Both the position numbers and the translations under genes were made by a program. This document shows, piece by piece, positions 30,101 to 38,500 of a stretch of 50,460 nucleotides of DNA. The stretch is from a virus: IMG/VR virus record IMGVR_UViG_3300037245_000098, positions 1 through 50,460 of that record. The stretch is one strand, 5' to 3'. The notes under the pieces were generated by a model. That model was not told the origin of the DNA. It saw only the letters and a list, made by a program, of their open reading frames with translations, and ran no database searches. Positions within the stretch are counted from its first letter, which is position 1. Each line of letters starts with the position of its first letter.

Positions 30101-30885
30101 GTGTTAAGAATAGGCGTTACATCGCTAGATTGTCCCGCTATTAAATCTTTATTTATTACATCTAACGACTTATTGAACTCTTCGTCTTCTGTAAGACCTA
30201 ATCGTACCTTGTCTTGTCTAATCTTTTCTTCTGATTGCTTAGCTACTTCTTGTTCGGCTAATAAATCTTGTGCTTCCTTTGTACCTTCAGCACCCTCAAG
30301 TTGCGTTGCTAGTATGTTTTCAGCCGCAATCTCTTCTTGTCTTTGTTTTTGTTGTTGTATATAGAGCTGACCTGATTCGCTTGACTCCCATTTATCTTTA
30401 TAATTAGCAACCTCATCGATAGCTATTTGACTCCGTTTTGAATTATCAGAAGCAAGACCTATATAGTCAGGCTTGAATCCTACTTCATTGTAAAAGTCTT
30501 TCTCCGAGATAGGAGTGCCTGAGTTAAGTATTTCAAGCTCCTTCTCTTCTTTTGATACCAACCCAATATCTTCCGACATTGAATCCCCAACTTGTTCTTC
30601 TTGTGTAGTTTGGATTGGATTTTTTTTTTCAAACTGTACGGAAACGCTTTCCCATTGATTCCCAAACTTATCTTTTAGTTCATTCTCTGTGAACTCTTTT
30701 CCGTTAGGAGCAATATATCTAGGCATAGATATGTCCTCAGTAGATATACTTTGTATCTCCTCTACAGTTTCTACAAACTGACCCGAAGCCACAAGCTTAC
30801 CAAAGTCTTCTCCAAACCGATTACGCAAAAATGTCTCTGTTAATATTTTACCGTTTGGGGTCTCGTATCTTTTTTCTTCTTCCAT
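21151..30885 (-). CDS. Giant virion protein with metallopeptidase motif, 3244 aa
   Basis: The N-terminus repeats a short module (ETPNGKILTETFLRNRFG, then IAPNGKEFTENELKDKFG). A Gly/Ala-rich hydrophobic stretch at about 728-782 could span a membrane. At about 1310-1412 the order SYNRNTEP...PLVIDVTGD...KKEGYDSIVTKNEDGTTGEI resembles ADP-ribosyltransferase-like polyvalent domains. At about 1820-1960 lies a zinc peptidase with HEFGH (1900-1904) and a downstream Glu helix (FILEEALATAIGDKG). Long helical, Lys-rich parts follow. Position last after two ejection-type genes matches gp16 of T7-like phages. It is probably injected with the DNA. The domain names are inferred. Confidence 0.8.
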   Translation of the reverse strand: MEEEKRYETPNGKILTETFLRNRFGEDFGKLVASGQFVETVEEIQSISTEDISMPRYIAPNGKEFTENELKDKFGNQWESVSVQFEKKNPIQTTQEEQVGDSMSEDIGLVSKEEKELEILNSGTPISEKDFYNEVGFKPDYIGLASDNSKRSQIAIDEVANYKDKWESSESGQLYIQQQKQRQEEIAAENILATQLEGAEGTKEAQDLLAEQEVAKQSEEKIRQDKVRLGLTEDEEFNKSLDVINKDLIAGQSSDVTPILNTTLGKYGFVAEDYGILGFDRVVIRNTFTGARSVVELDNFTGSEDETSASKLKDFIRDNAVPVGRDVEKEEETALDNALKAKSIRPVALVNADGSQSTVRMMSYEEDGKHYAAPTLFPKDPDNTTSKPIDWELLSPEDAIAEAKKRGEVFSFDSEEEAQDFAEGSWKDVSTVDLEAERFYTERGLDYNVAKAGFDMYEQARDERMFLEEMLEGEPRDRLESNLTKEEKELYGKFYVNGVLRTDASERIKEIEKTEDRLFKTYVDDQNLATAREDFDGYLAKKQRQAAGKSAEINRKAQLDYMKIDSEVINNFGIRAKDIVNYVPKNEYEASLKDVYINGLNTVSATENLAALKYDIAETYFSKKENKNIQDEYLDNWESISTAWKDGLSRGLAMEQIVMISMGITDLDDEVDKKEAAEKIAQYLSEQSGKTSRVNARYFGQVSSKEGWNNFLRDPLEWMVGLAANSISQMLPYGAWLVPSAVATGVGTGTGIGAAAGSTAGGVGAIPGAIGGATTGFAYGVRTGFAATSFAMEYSNSVIEALENQGFNTLNPDEVAEGLMKQEVWDEANDRGVKRGLVIGAVDLLSSGLSGRVFKAGTFASTGTRAAVFALERAAFDPAMEALGEGLAQASVGDELDWKEIGAEAGGAGGNNVSNAAVNVYRDQRNRSNAGIADNLANNMDFMMNESASDTRINSWTDNMEKLGKIDSEQAQKIRENIGIRREVNELASVTGGPIGSLALRGNTLTTQKNVKTRLGRLIEARNKLGQTTNTREVFKGKIKEINAEIAQIAETGQVQSISTEQQAQYKKMLNEGVLTEKEYNRLLTEGVTEQVNLDLILGNPETERAKTGKYMWRGRQVTRDQFIKKLDKSKKLGKILHRSTAVLYDPEVQKLLISKKDAIQKQETGRVSEDKQTGDIQAVERDLRTIQQTAEPTTTETTEVEEALTISTKPTTSNVQVEEGAIVEDVIGETTNEVKGQVITQPDGKFSVRQGEEVIESNVESKEDALKVLSDNIEVAPKVKVTKKTEVTEVRGDKVSTKTPVTISYNRNTEPAPKMGKEFGQDVEASGTYVTQKVSDFTPQGFETGDIQLKSPLVIDVTGDTQIEYKRTLSKQYGNKKGKRLSNALKKEGYDSIVTKNEDGTTGEIILLNDINTYVTEEKQNLEQEVEDLQAFIKKQNPKFKLADTLTNEQRQKQLTEEATRLMKLQQEKISENSYTVEEVDIQTIPIVIDENTSLAKDLRRMGLSELIGKKINLIMADQLITNEEFMGGPFFALNPAIRKHNIAWANLDEASVRKIAKGAVESDYTVVYNMNPDALSSNTAIRTQFLNEISKLDNDTQQVIFDQVIAQLKGKVYGAKGIDTQKVEDILAKSTTVKELFDNMDTLSLETKAKVFKNIVPLDDKASETEIGKTLESEGITMQTLREPLTEDFVKNLPAGSLTMVLEIQDSNGNKVTNETIDDAIVSPEQQREEGIPEHPNYPFQLRGKPVALLRETTPFWNVIKGFKDTIEAKFSKIIRKNVAEKVDKKTGKVTPKTTRPFTAAEAISDTMYKASVTSTQAKKIMSPVARSYANFVNLLSKSFPNVEVITDQATFDNLLIQPDVVEVTTKTQRTGNKVYGAVYKGKLYLNPKAANTNTPIHEFGHIWNAVAKEFRPELYQKGLELIETDDTYISQIENSPEYKRVIKDMKKQGATDAEIREFILEEALATAIGDKGQSFADASVKADFKNWLNKLYNFVKSLVGLSKMSDEEVQNLSLDEFLQGVVVDLLSGEEVFAEAQSKQIGTQLQLMTGNSITDMPATTIVSTAREAGYSDAAIRIVLKEQGLNKADINEALVTHLDTGLFNDVAVIPEFGDVEGGMDEGRVLFDNVRTKLKAYTKPTRTRTYQRETEEQKTERATRLREANPTLFAMTDEEVLRRYPRVGVSTTITNPPKTKSQIRLKAIEILKAEPIFEAQPKQTQDALIVALDKTIDTRANVSVQREINAIKQRIKTRKEASDNLQSVKRAVREIIRKALPDASNITTSTVNKLNNIIAKATDATILKDMAAIEKQVNIVRQRVKNDVVKEIQTLVKKKSKARITESKKQKSTGISAEARAFLKASNDVLSRVIKNDVEGMLKIMNELADNESLINEAILKEIQGEKLTQQEERLVNLSYAFDNFSDIGNMSLEDTQSLLASLKEVNAEGIRRYKSRRKARVEQIKSINREGEIQMTKDFGEEILDKDGTPKDKNQLTRDRDKIHKMYADKDYAKWIKEYIKHYKWSTFSELMKSFKNNFKHLGTLTNNLDISGNFFTENIYNRLNRADEANMEGYFRTQNKLDEIVNSIDGIDKGMDQVRDIIYSGGTMTVMVKKINKDGSIGKTAEDWDGSVDQLMRIYSLYKNPVQRAKLEKQGFTQQVMTEVEAFLGPQLTGVSDKIVEFLSNEYYNEVNGVYRQVNDINLDYVENYFPTQTISTGTESLLSTGDFSRIFNAESAPALKTRTDVRSGVVLDADFAATLQTHIKTMERYKAYAMPVKIIQGIFDNSYTKTLLESMSLTGVVKNAINYAINPDSFRNPTQSMKIVDILQSKYTSFALALKVMQIPKQATSFINALENYRFRKGKSTLGLDTVMFMIDTAMLSANLLAEITVMGAEKVSGKHIGLKSRPLTEAMNMSSLFKRRVELGVKGDLMGLESGQPTFKDFESNQAMWAKLGRGGKRIAASPTVIGDIMGVMGYMVNYRRNIKNGMSNAQAKQEFNDYNATQQSRRATEKIPLQMNPNALTRTVTMFGSTLFLQINKVMQATTNLGRQTQEAIKTKDASKIKLQDIRSLYLNASIANVLFTGVANIFKLTSDDPKDRDAALARMRDALFGLNLIYQIPIFGEAAEQAISDWVYEDRKTISQGVNPVSSVYKKWKNGVKYDKADPILEGAKVLGELAAGVQVDPLVGLAKTFTGGFDEKAMYDMMGVTYSYRPGSGQSKSKGKSTSTNSARKKDIQDIMDRLSD

Positions 30886-30898
30886 ATAATATATGTTG

Positions 30899-30914
30899 GT
30901 GTCCTACAGGACAC
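30899..30914. repeat. Palindrome between two ejection-protein genes
   Basis: GTGTCCTACAGGACAC lies between the 631-aa and 3244-aa genes, 14 bases upstream of the giant gene's ATG and 18 bases past the stop of the preceding gene. It is identical to the copies at 13930 and 21109. Confidence 0.75.
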
Positions 30915-30931
30915 TATCCTATTTGTTTAAA

Positions 30932-32827
30932 TTAACAAGGACCCAAGTCAGCACCTGTAGCCTCGTCTATTATTCTACCGTTTACACAATTGCCTGAACT
31001 ACCACTTGCACTACCGCCTGTGTTTGCATTCTCCTCTATGATTTCATCTGCAACAAGTTTAACTATCTCATTCTTATTTAAGCTTCTTGCAATAAAGTCT
31101 TTTAGGGTTTTAAGTTGTGCTTTCTCTTCTTCCCCATCGGTGTTTGGATTTATTGTTACCGAACTTTTGCTACCCTCAGGACCTATACTAATGGTTACCC
31201 TGTTGAGTCCGGGAGTTGATTCCTCTACATCAAACCCTAACTCTCTCAATGAGTCCCCGTATGACTCTACCCAATCGCCCTCAGACGCATTGTTGGTTTC
31301 AATATTTAAAGAATTAATATGTGACCTAAGTATTTGAGATGCACTTGATTTCTTAGGTATACTATATCTAGCTGTCCCGGCATCTTTTTCATTGAGGGAT
31401 TTACCTTTAATATATCTGCTGTCTTCAAGGGCTTCGTCAACATTTTTTATTTTTGTGAACTCTGTAACTGCACCTATAATCCAATTATCTTGAGGTATCT
31501 TTACATTGTTTTTATCTGTAAAACTAAAAGTTCTAGAAGTGCCATCTTCATATCCAACAGTCACACCGCTCGTTTGTCTGTCTATAAGCACCGCCCTGCT
31601 TTCAGGATTTCCTTGATTTATTAATCCTAATAAGAAATTAGAAGAACTCTCTATCTGACCTGCGGTACCGTAATATAGCTCCCCTAGGTTGTTTGCTATA
31701 TTAACTAAATCTTTCGCATCACCATCAGCGTCATCTACATATTTAGGTTTGTAAGGTGTAGTCCCTGCGGAAACGACTTTTCTTTTAACATCAATGTTAG
31801 CACGTATAGCAAGCCTAAGCTCTTCCCTTACCTTTTGTTCTTGTTTATCTTTAAACACAGGTTCTCCTGCAGGATTCTTTGAACGGTCTAAATAAATTAA
31901 TGAACCCGTTTTATCTGAATCAAATTCTTGTTTATCAAAGGTGAATGTATACCTATCACCCTTTTCAGTTTGCAATACCTTATCTGTCAATACAGAAGCG
32001 ATGTCATCGGCATTACGCATCATTGCTGAAACCTGAGTTGTCTCCCAATCCTTATACGCAGATGCAAACTTTTCTCCCTCTAAACCAAAATTATGTTTCT
32101 TGGCGTCTATCATTGTTATGATAGTATTTAGCTGACCCTCTCCGCCTCTTATTATTGAACTCTTCTCTAAAGCTCCTAGTCTTTTTGCCGCATTGGCTGC
32201 AGAGCCATTCATATCAAACCTGTCGTATTGCTGCTTTAGCCTTTGCCTTAATTCATTTACTGTAGCAAATTCATTTGGCTTTTTGCTCATCTCCATAACC
32301 CCGGTATTAGGGTTTTTAACCATCTTACCTATACTTACAACACCATTGGTGGGATTAGTATATCCCTTAACCTGTCTTAGGTTAGCGAGACCCTCAGCTT
32401 GCTCCATTTCCCAAGCCTCACGGAAAGACGATTCGTCTCCCGCCCATCTAGCCCTCTTCTCAGAATATTCTTTTTGGTATTCTTCTGCTAAGCCAAACAG
32501 ATTTCTAGTACCATCAACACCATTCTGCCTTGCTATGGTGTAGTCTTTTACTTTAAGCTGACCGCTCTTTAGAAGACGGTCTTGCATTAGCCTAAACTCC
32601 TGAGCGTTTCCTGCATACTCTAATGCAAATGTATTGCCCTCATCATAATCACCTGTAGGGGCGTTTGATAAATCCTCCCCATACTCTCTTGAAGCCTTAT
32701 CTATAGCTGCCTTTTTATCCTCACGAAGTTGAACCTCGTCCTTGAGCATGTCGGACATATTCTTGCCAACCTCTGCCCAATTTATTTGCGTGTCTGCCGA
32801 GCGTTCTGCGTATCTAAAGTAACCCAT
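30932..32827 (-). CDS. Ejection/internal virion protein candidate, 631 aa
   Basis: The protein starts MGYFRYAERSADTQINWAEV and is largely helical and charged (KNMSDMLKDEVQLREDKKAA). It ends with a Ser/Gly/Ala tail and two Cys. No enzyme motif was found. Its length and place directly before the giant protein and after the 288-aa protein match the gp15 slot of the gp14-gp15-gp16 order of T7-like internal core proteins. The assignment is from position and composition, not from sequence similarity. Confidence 0.6.
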   Translation of the reverse strand: MGYFRYAERSADTQINWAEVGKNMSDMLKDEVQLREDKKAAIDKASREYGEDLSNAPTGDYDEGNTFALEYAGNAQEFRLMQDRLLKSGQLKVKDYTIARQNGVDGTRNLFGLAEEYQKEYSEKRARWAGDESSFREAWEMEQAEGLANLRQVKGYTNPTNGVVSIGKMVKNPNTGVMEMSKKPNEFATVNELRQRLKQQYDRFDMNGSAANAAKRLGALEKSSIIRGGEGQLNTIITMIDAKKHNFGLEGEKFASAYKDWETTQVSAMMRNADDIASVLTDKVLQTEKGDRYTFTFDKQEFDSDKTGSLIYLDRSKNPAGEPVFKDKQEQKVREELRLAIRANIDVKRKVVSAGTTPYKPKYVDDADGDAKDLVNIANNLGELYYGTAGQIESSSNFLLGLINQGNPESRAVLIDRQTSGVTVGYEDGTSRTFSFTDKNNVKIPQDNWIIGAVTEFTKIKNVDEALEDSRYIKGKSLNEKDAGTARYSIPKKSSASQILRSHINSLNIETNNASEGDWVESYGDSLRELGFDVEESTPGLNRVTISIGPEGSKSSVTINPNTDGEEEKAQLKTLKDFIARSLNKNEIVKLVADEIIEENANTGGSASGSSGNCVNGRIIDEATGADLGPC

Positions 32828-32834
32828 TCTTTAT

Positions 32835-33701
32835 TTATAAATATTCATCCACATATAATGAATCAAAAAGTCCCATTCCTGCACCGGGTGTAATATTATT
32901 TGTATTCATTCCTGTACCGGGTATAGTATTATTTGTATTCATCGTTCTCCCTGAATTTCTTAGCGATTTTAATTGGTCAACACTAAAGTTATCGCCCGTA
33001 ATAAAGTCTTGAAACTCTATAGCTGTCATGTCAGAAACCCCTGATGTATCTACGCCACCAAACATACCTTGAGAGGCAAGTTCCGATTGTAGTTGTGGAT
33101 TATTTTTTATGGCTTTTTGTGCCAATCTAGCTTTCTGTGTTTTTTGGTATAGTGGTACAAAACTCGCAGCGGTTCCTAAGGCTGCAGTAACTCCTGCAAA
33201 ACCTTCTTGCATTGCTTTCTGCCCCATAGCTGCTGCTTCTCTTTCTTTTAGTGCAGCCCCGGCAAGTTCTTCCATTCTAACACCTTCCCTAATATCTCTT
33301 AACCTTGAATCTTCTGCTGCTATTAATTTATTCAGCCCAAACTGTCTCTCTTCCATCTTTGCTGCTTGGTTTTCTAATAGAGTTTGATTCGCCATCATTG
33401 TCCTGCCTGCAGTTGCCGCAGCACTTCTTGGGTCCGCTTCTGCTGCTGCTTCCATCGCAGTTTTATATGCTTGTGATGCCCTCCTAGCTAGGTTCTCGTC
33501 TGCTTGTTTTGGCAGAGCTAGCCCCTCGTATTCATTTTTGCTAAGCTCTTTGTATATCTTATCAATTTTATTAGCTGCGTCCTTCTGAGCTATTTCCATA
33601 TCAATCTTAGCATCAGCCATCTGTTTAAAAGACATTCCTGTTGTTGCTAAGGTGTTAACTAACTGAGCACCCGCTGCAAATGCTGCAAATCCTATTGCCA
33701 T
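32835..33701 (-). CDS. Ejection protein candidate (gp14 slot), 288 aa
   Basis: The start MAIGFAAFAAGAQLVNTLAT is a hydrophobic Ala/Gly helix. Two more Ala-rich stretches occur (AYKTAMEAAAEADPRSAAAT and MQEGFAGVTAALGTAASFVP), separated by charged helices. This is the profile of T7 gp14-like pore or internal virion proteins that enter the cell membrane on ejection. The C-terminus has a short tandem repeat, NNTIPGTGMNTNNITPGAGM. A -7-type box precedes the gene at 33743. Confidence 0.6.
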   Translation of the reverse strand: MAIGFAAFAAGAQLVNTLATTGMSFKQMADAKIDMEIAQKDAANKIDKIYKELSKNEYEGLALPKQADENLARRASQAYKTAMEAAAEADPRSAAATAGRTMMANQTLLENQAAKMEERQFGLNKLIAAEDSRLRDIREGVRMEELAGAALKEREAAAMGQKAMQEGFAGVTAALGTAASFVPLYQKTQKARLAQKAIKNNPQLQSELASQGMFGGVDTSGVSDMTAIEFQDFITGDNFSVDQLKSLRNSGRTMNTNNTIPGTGMNTNNITPGAGMGLFDSLYVDEYL

Positions 33702-33742
33702 ATTATTATTATATTTTGGTTAATGGTAAAAATGTGTCTCCA

Positions 33743-33750
33743 CAAAGATA
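33743..33750 (-). promoter_or_regulatory. Candidate late promoter -7 box
   Basis: TATCTTTG on the minus strand, 42 bases before the ATG of the 288-aa gene, in the only sizeable gap of this part of the late operon. No clear -33 box is present. The same 8 bases occur at 42075 and in the strong promoter at 8723. Confidence 0.4.
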
Positions 33751-33756
33751 CTAAAA

Positions 33757-34575
33757 TTAAGGAAATGATTTCATTACCTCAGACTCAACTGCAAATAATT
33801 CTGATTTACCCTGAGATTTTCCTATTGGTAACTCTAAATAAAACTCACAGTAATGACCTAATACACCGTGTGATTCTGCTATTGGATTCTTAATATATAA
33901 GAAGTAAGCATCCTGAATTGGTATAGGATTAGTAGCTCCCGGTACTGTAGTTGAATCAATTACAATCTTATTAATACCATTTACTTTATCTATATTTATC
34001 TGTGTAATAACACCCGCAAAAACAGGTGTTGTATAAGGAGGTAATGCGTAATATAAGTAATCACCCACACTTACTATACTGCCTATGTTTATTGATAAAT
34101 CAAAGTCTACTTCATATGAAGCTACAGCACCCCCAACAGCAGAGCTTCTTGATATACCATTTAATGAACGTAGCTCAAACTCAGCTTCTGTTACATTAGC
34201 TCCTGTGGTTCCATCGTTTCTTACAAACGCAAACCAAGCATCTTCTTTTTTCTCAAACCAAGTATCGTCAATATATCCTGTTGTCTGAATGTCTGTAGTT
34301 AAATATGCTTCCCAAGAATCATCAGCCTCAAGATTTAAAGTCTTAAATAATTTATTTGTTAATGGCTCCTGATTAATCACACTAGTTAAGGTAGCAGGGT
34401 AGTCAACTCCATAGAAATTACAATGTGTATTATTAGTGTTGTGGCTATATATGTTGCCGCCCTTAAAGGTGTAAAAGAACTGATTCATCCCTATCATATA
34501 GTCAGGGAAGAATGAATAAAAAGAAGGGAACCCTTTTGATGATTCGCTATATGTTAGCGTGTAATTTATTGCCAT
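33757..34575 (-). CDS. Tail structural protein, 272 aa
   Basis: The opening LTYSESSKGFPSFYSFFPDY followed by MIGMNQFFYTFKGGNIYSHN is a pattern I recall from structural proteins of marine and crAss-like phages ('SFYS..PDymIGMN..FY.FKgGnlY.HN'). The rest is beta-rich (GTTGANVTEAEFELRSLN, ASYEVDFDLSINIGS). It probably forms part of the tail or a baseplate-like ring. It sits between the 306-aa protein and the ejection proteins. Confidence 0.7.
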   Translation of the reverse strand: MAINYTLTYSESSKGFPSFYSFFPDYMIGMNQFFYTFKGGNIYSHNTNNTHCNFYGVDYPATLTSVINQEPLTNKLFKTLNLEADDSWEAYLTTDIQTTGYIDDTWFEKKEDAWFAFVRNDGTTGANVTEAEFELRSLNGISRSSAVGGAVASYEVDFDLSINIGSIVSVGDYLYYALPPYTTPVFAGVITQINIDKVNGINKIVIDSTTVPGATNPIPIQDAYFLYIKNPIAESHGVLGHYCEFYLELPIGKSQGKSELFAVESEVMKSFP

Positions 34576-34578
34576 ATC

Positions 34579-35499
34579 TTAACAGTTTGCTCTATTTATT
34601 ACTACTCCGTTTACATCAACCTCAATATACTCGGTTGCATTTATTTTATAAAATCCTTGAGACAATACATTGCTGCCATATGCATCTGAAAACACCCAAT
34701 CATTTACGGCAGGGTTGCCGGGTGTCCCTGATACGGGTGCATTGTAATATGTTTTGTCTAATACAAATCCACAAGCTGATGCAGCATCAACTCCCACAAG
34801 AGAAGAAGCAAACCCTGCTAACAATGCAGGGCATTCAACTTCTACATTAAACCCTGTTCCGACACAAACTCCAATCATATTTAGTGTTAGATTTTTAGGA
34901 CCCATAGAAACCTTGGGTATAACCATAACACAAACACCGGGGTCTGCACCTGATGTTAAACTTATTTCTCCTGCTTGAGGGGTTACACTTGTTGTTAATC
35001 CTGTGTCTACATAACCTACCCCATCTTCGTACTTGTATTTAGTAAGGTTACTATAAGTAGTTCCCGCTATAGGCAAACAATTATCAGGTGGCTGAGGGAC
35101 GTCATTTCCTAAGTAAGTATATGCACCTGATGGTTGCCCTCCGTGATATCCGTCTATAGGTGAACTTAACTTATTATACAAGACTCCTCTATATGTAGCT
35201 TGTATACCATCAGGTATGCTAAAAGGGGTAAACTTAATAATAATAGCCCCAACTGCTGTACCTAAATCAACATCTAATTCATAAACGCCTGCACCTGAAG
35301 TCGCATTTATAGGATTGCCACAAGGCGTTAAACACTCAGGACAGTTCTGTATAGGTCCTAGTATTCCGCTAACCTGCTCTCTGCTTATACCACTGCCATC
35401 AGCATAGAATCCATCTGCACTAACAGTTGTTAATGCAGCATCGTCATATACTACTGTTGAGTTAGATAGTGTTGTTCCGTTTAAATAATATATCGCCAT
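34579..35499 (-). CDS. Cys-rich tail or fibre protein, 306 aa
   Basis: The 306 residues start MAIYYLNGTTLSNSTVVYDD and contain many Gly, Thr, Val and several Cys (NCPECLTPCGN), with alternating strand patterns. The last 40 residues (YYNAPVSGTPGNPAVNDWVF and KINATEYIEVDVNGVVINRA) look like a compact beta domain. The composition suggests an extracellular beta-structured tail protein, perhaps receptor-binding. No family is named with certainty. Confidence 0.6.
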   Translation of the reverse strand: MAIYYLNGTTLSNSTVVYDDAALTTVSADGFYADGSGISREQVSGILGPIQNCPECLTPCGNPINATSGAGVYELDVDLGTAVGAIIIKFTPFSIPDGIQATYRGVLYNKLSSPIDGYHGGQPSGAYTYLGNDVPQPPDNCLPIAGTTYSNLTKYKYEDGVGYVDTGLTTSVTPQAGEISLTSGADPGVCVMVIPKVSMGPKNLTLNMIGVCVGTGFNVEVECPALLAGFASSLVGVDAASACGFVLDKTYYNAPVSGTPGNPAVNDWVFSDAYGSNVLSQGFYKINATEYIEVDVNGVVINRANC

Positions 35500-35511
35500 A
35501 ATTTAATTCTT

Positions 35512-38500
35512 TTAACAATTGCAACACGAGTCTTCTATTGTTGCTCCAAAACATAAGTCATCTTCAGTTGACAATCTGTAATCCCAAATCAAGTACAAAT
35601 AAGCTCCTGTATTTGGCATTGTAAATGTAGCAGAATATTTATCAGGTGCATTCGTGCTATCTATTGGAGCAGGTACACCACCATTAGGATTAGTTAGCGT
35701 TTCTGCTAATAGTAACTTTATATCTGAAACAGTATTATCATAAAGTGTATCGCTTCTTAAGTATCTGAAGTTATTAGGTGTCGGTGGGAAAGGTGTAAGT
35801 GTACCCTCATTAAATACAAAATTATCAAAGTTAGTCTTATTACATATAATGCTAACAGTTGCCCCGTCAGCAGGTATAATTCCCGCACCTTGAGGTCCTT
35901 GTACCCCTGAGTAATCAGATATTACAAACTCAGCTGTATTGTCGTTACCAAAATTAACTAACCTTGAATGTAATGGTGATACAAATACACCATCAGTCCA
36001 ACTATATTCGCTGTGTATGTATTGACCATTTTCTGCATCGCTTGTAATAGATATAGGTACAATAGTAATAGTGTCTGCTTCGGGGCACCCAACAGTAATA
36101 CCTCGTATGTAGCTTTTGTTCATTGAGAAGCTCTCAATTACTAAAGAAACCTTTTGGTCAGCAACAGAATTTTTATTAATAGTTATTGTGTCACTAACAG
36201 GAATAGGTAAACTATTATATGTATTGGTAACCCCTGCATATGTGTATTCTATTGTGAATGGTTCGGGACTTACAATTGGTGATATATCTATAGTTATAGT
36301 TACATCACCAACTAGGTCTCCTACGTCAACGCAGAAATCATAAGGGTTAGCTACATCTACAACTACATCTCCTACTATTACTCCGCAATCTATGCAGTCT
36401 GTAACAAAAGGTTTAATTGTATTGTTTGAACTAAGTACGTACTCATTCATATACGGGTCAAACCCGCCCAACTTTTGAGTTTCAAGTGAATCTATAAATA
36501 GGTCTCTAAACCAACTACGCATCCCCTGTTCAGATATAACATTTAACTGTTCATTCTGAGCTGAACTACCTTTAAGCTGTAACACCGCACCACGTTTACC
36601 ATCGGTGAAGTATTTATCTTTACCCCACTGAATAAAACTTTCCGGGTTGTTGGATATACCATAGTCCTCTACACGGGCAATCTGTTTCCCTAGTACCTGA
36701 GGTACTGATGTTAATACACCCCCTGCACCTGCGTCTGACAATAAGTCTTTGCCCTGTAGTACGTACGATATTTTATCTTCCTGTAATGTAAGTATATCTG
36801 TCTGTCTTCCCGACAATATTTGTATAGGTCCGAATGTGCGTTCAAGTGGCTTGAAGTTTAGTAAACCTAAATTAAACTCATTAAGTTTGTTAATATTACT
36901 CTCTTCATTATATACACCACTGTATGTCAAATCAGCAAACCTATGTGCCTCCTTAGATTCTTGCTCACTTGTCGTGTAAACCCTATTCCCTAAGTTAAAT
37001 GTCTTACCTACAATTGAGTCTCTTATCTTGTAACTTTCAGCTCCATTTCCAAAAGAAAAACAATTATAAAAATCTGTGTTAACTATTGCAGGTTGGGATG
37101 CAGTTTGAGTTTGTACATTACCCTCGTGGTATCCATTTGAATCAATAGTATACGTGTCAGCCGATTCAAACCATACGTCAGGTAAAGCATCTTGAGGTTC
37201 TGATTCAAATATTATATCTCCACCTGACCTTATAACGTTAAAGTGTGCAGATATTTCATTTTCAATAAATCCTGTTGTTAAATTACAATTAGGTGGACCT
37301 GACATCCATAATTTACCTCCTTGAGTACCTCCATCGCCATCAACCCACCAAAACGAAAATGTATCGCCACCTAGTTGGTCTTGCTTACCTTGTTTAAATT
37401 GAAAAAATGGGTCAGTATATGGAGACTTTCCTACCATAAAATTACATCTTTGTGTTGCAGGGTCACTAAAAATAGAATTTAAATTTAATACTTGCTCAAA
37501 GTTTTCTCCAATAAAGAACTCATACATATCGGAATAGCCTTGAGAAGCAACCATAGTGTAGTCAAAATACATTGACTTTGGGGGACATCCTCCTCTTTGG
37601 TTTCTCTTAAACTTTAAAGATATTATAACTCTAGTTCCCGCAGGGACATTATAATTAACAGCAGGGTTACCTATACTGAAAGGATACCCCGAATTGGGTA
37701 GACCAACAGCATTGGGTCCATAGGTGATTCTATTGTAATCTCCGGGAGTAGTAGTAATATTACTACCATAAAAAAGTGTAGCAGTTTGGCTTTGTGAAGC
37801 TTTAGTACCTACAGTTGCTCTACCATAGTCAATTACTGCATCTTTATCTTGAGTTATATTTATAGAATTTGTTTCTATCTTCATATAAGCCCCTGCTATA
37901 CTATTCGGTTCTAACGCACTAGTAGCATACACCTCTTTGTCAAGGACAGTAACATATACACACTCACTTGTTGCCCCATCAGAATCTTTTTTAACTATAA
38001 GCCTGTCTCCCTTTTCTATTTTTTGAGAATTTTCTCCCTCTAAAAGAAAGTATGCGTAACTAGCATCAGAAGTTCTGTAGTATATGTTGCTGTATATTAC
38101 ATCATAGTTTTCCTCATCAGGCTTTATAACAAACTTATAATTTGTAGCCCATTCAGGTGCAATTTGTCTTGTCGGTATATTAACTTGTATGTTGTTTTTG
38201 TTTGGAGAAAAGCTACAAGGGATATGTAAAGCGTTGTTGTCGCTTACAAGAGCTGTGCTTGAACGACCAAATTCATCCATATAAACCATTCCTACCTCAT
38301 ACCCTCTATTGCTATGAAGGCTTCCGTTTGCACTTGAAGATTGAAGCGTGCAAGAAGCGGATGTTATACCATAAAACTCATACACATCTTCTGTTGTGTT
38401 TGCTCCGTCTGCAACATCATCTACAAACCTCATATAAGGTAAATACATAACTATTGAATCTCCTAAAGGTCCACTAGGTTGAGCATTATATTCAATTGGC

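Noticed and set aside
21641-30665. Many plus-strand open frames of 60-190 residues opposite the giant gene
   Set aside because: They are shadows of the 3244-aa reading frame; the Ser/Leu-rich products follow from reverse translation of helical Lys/Glu sequence.
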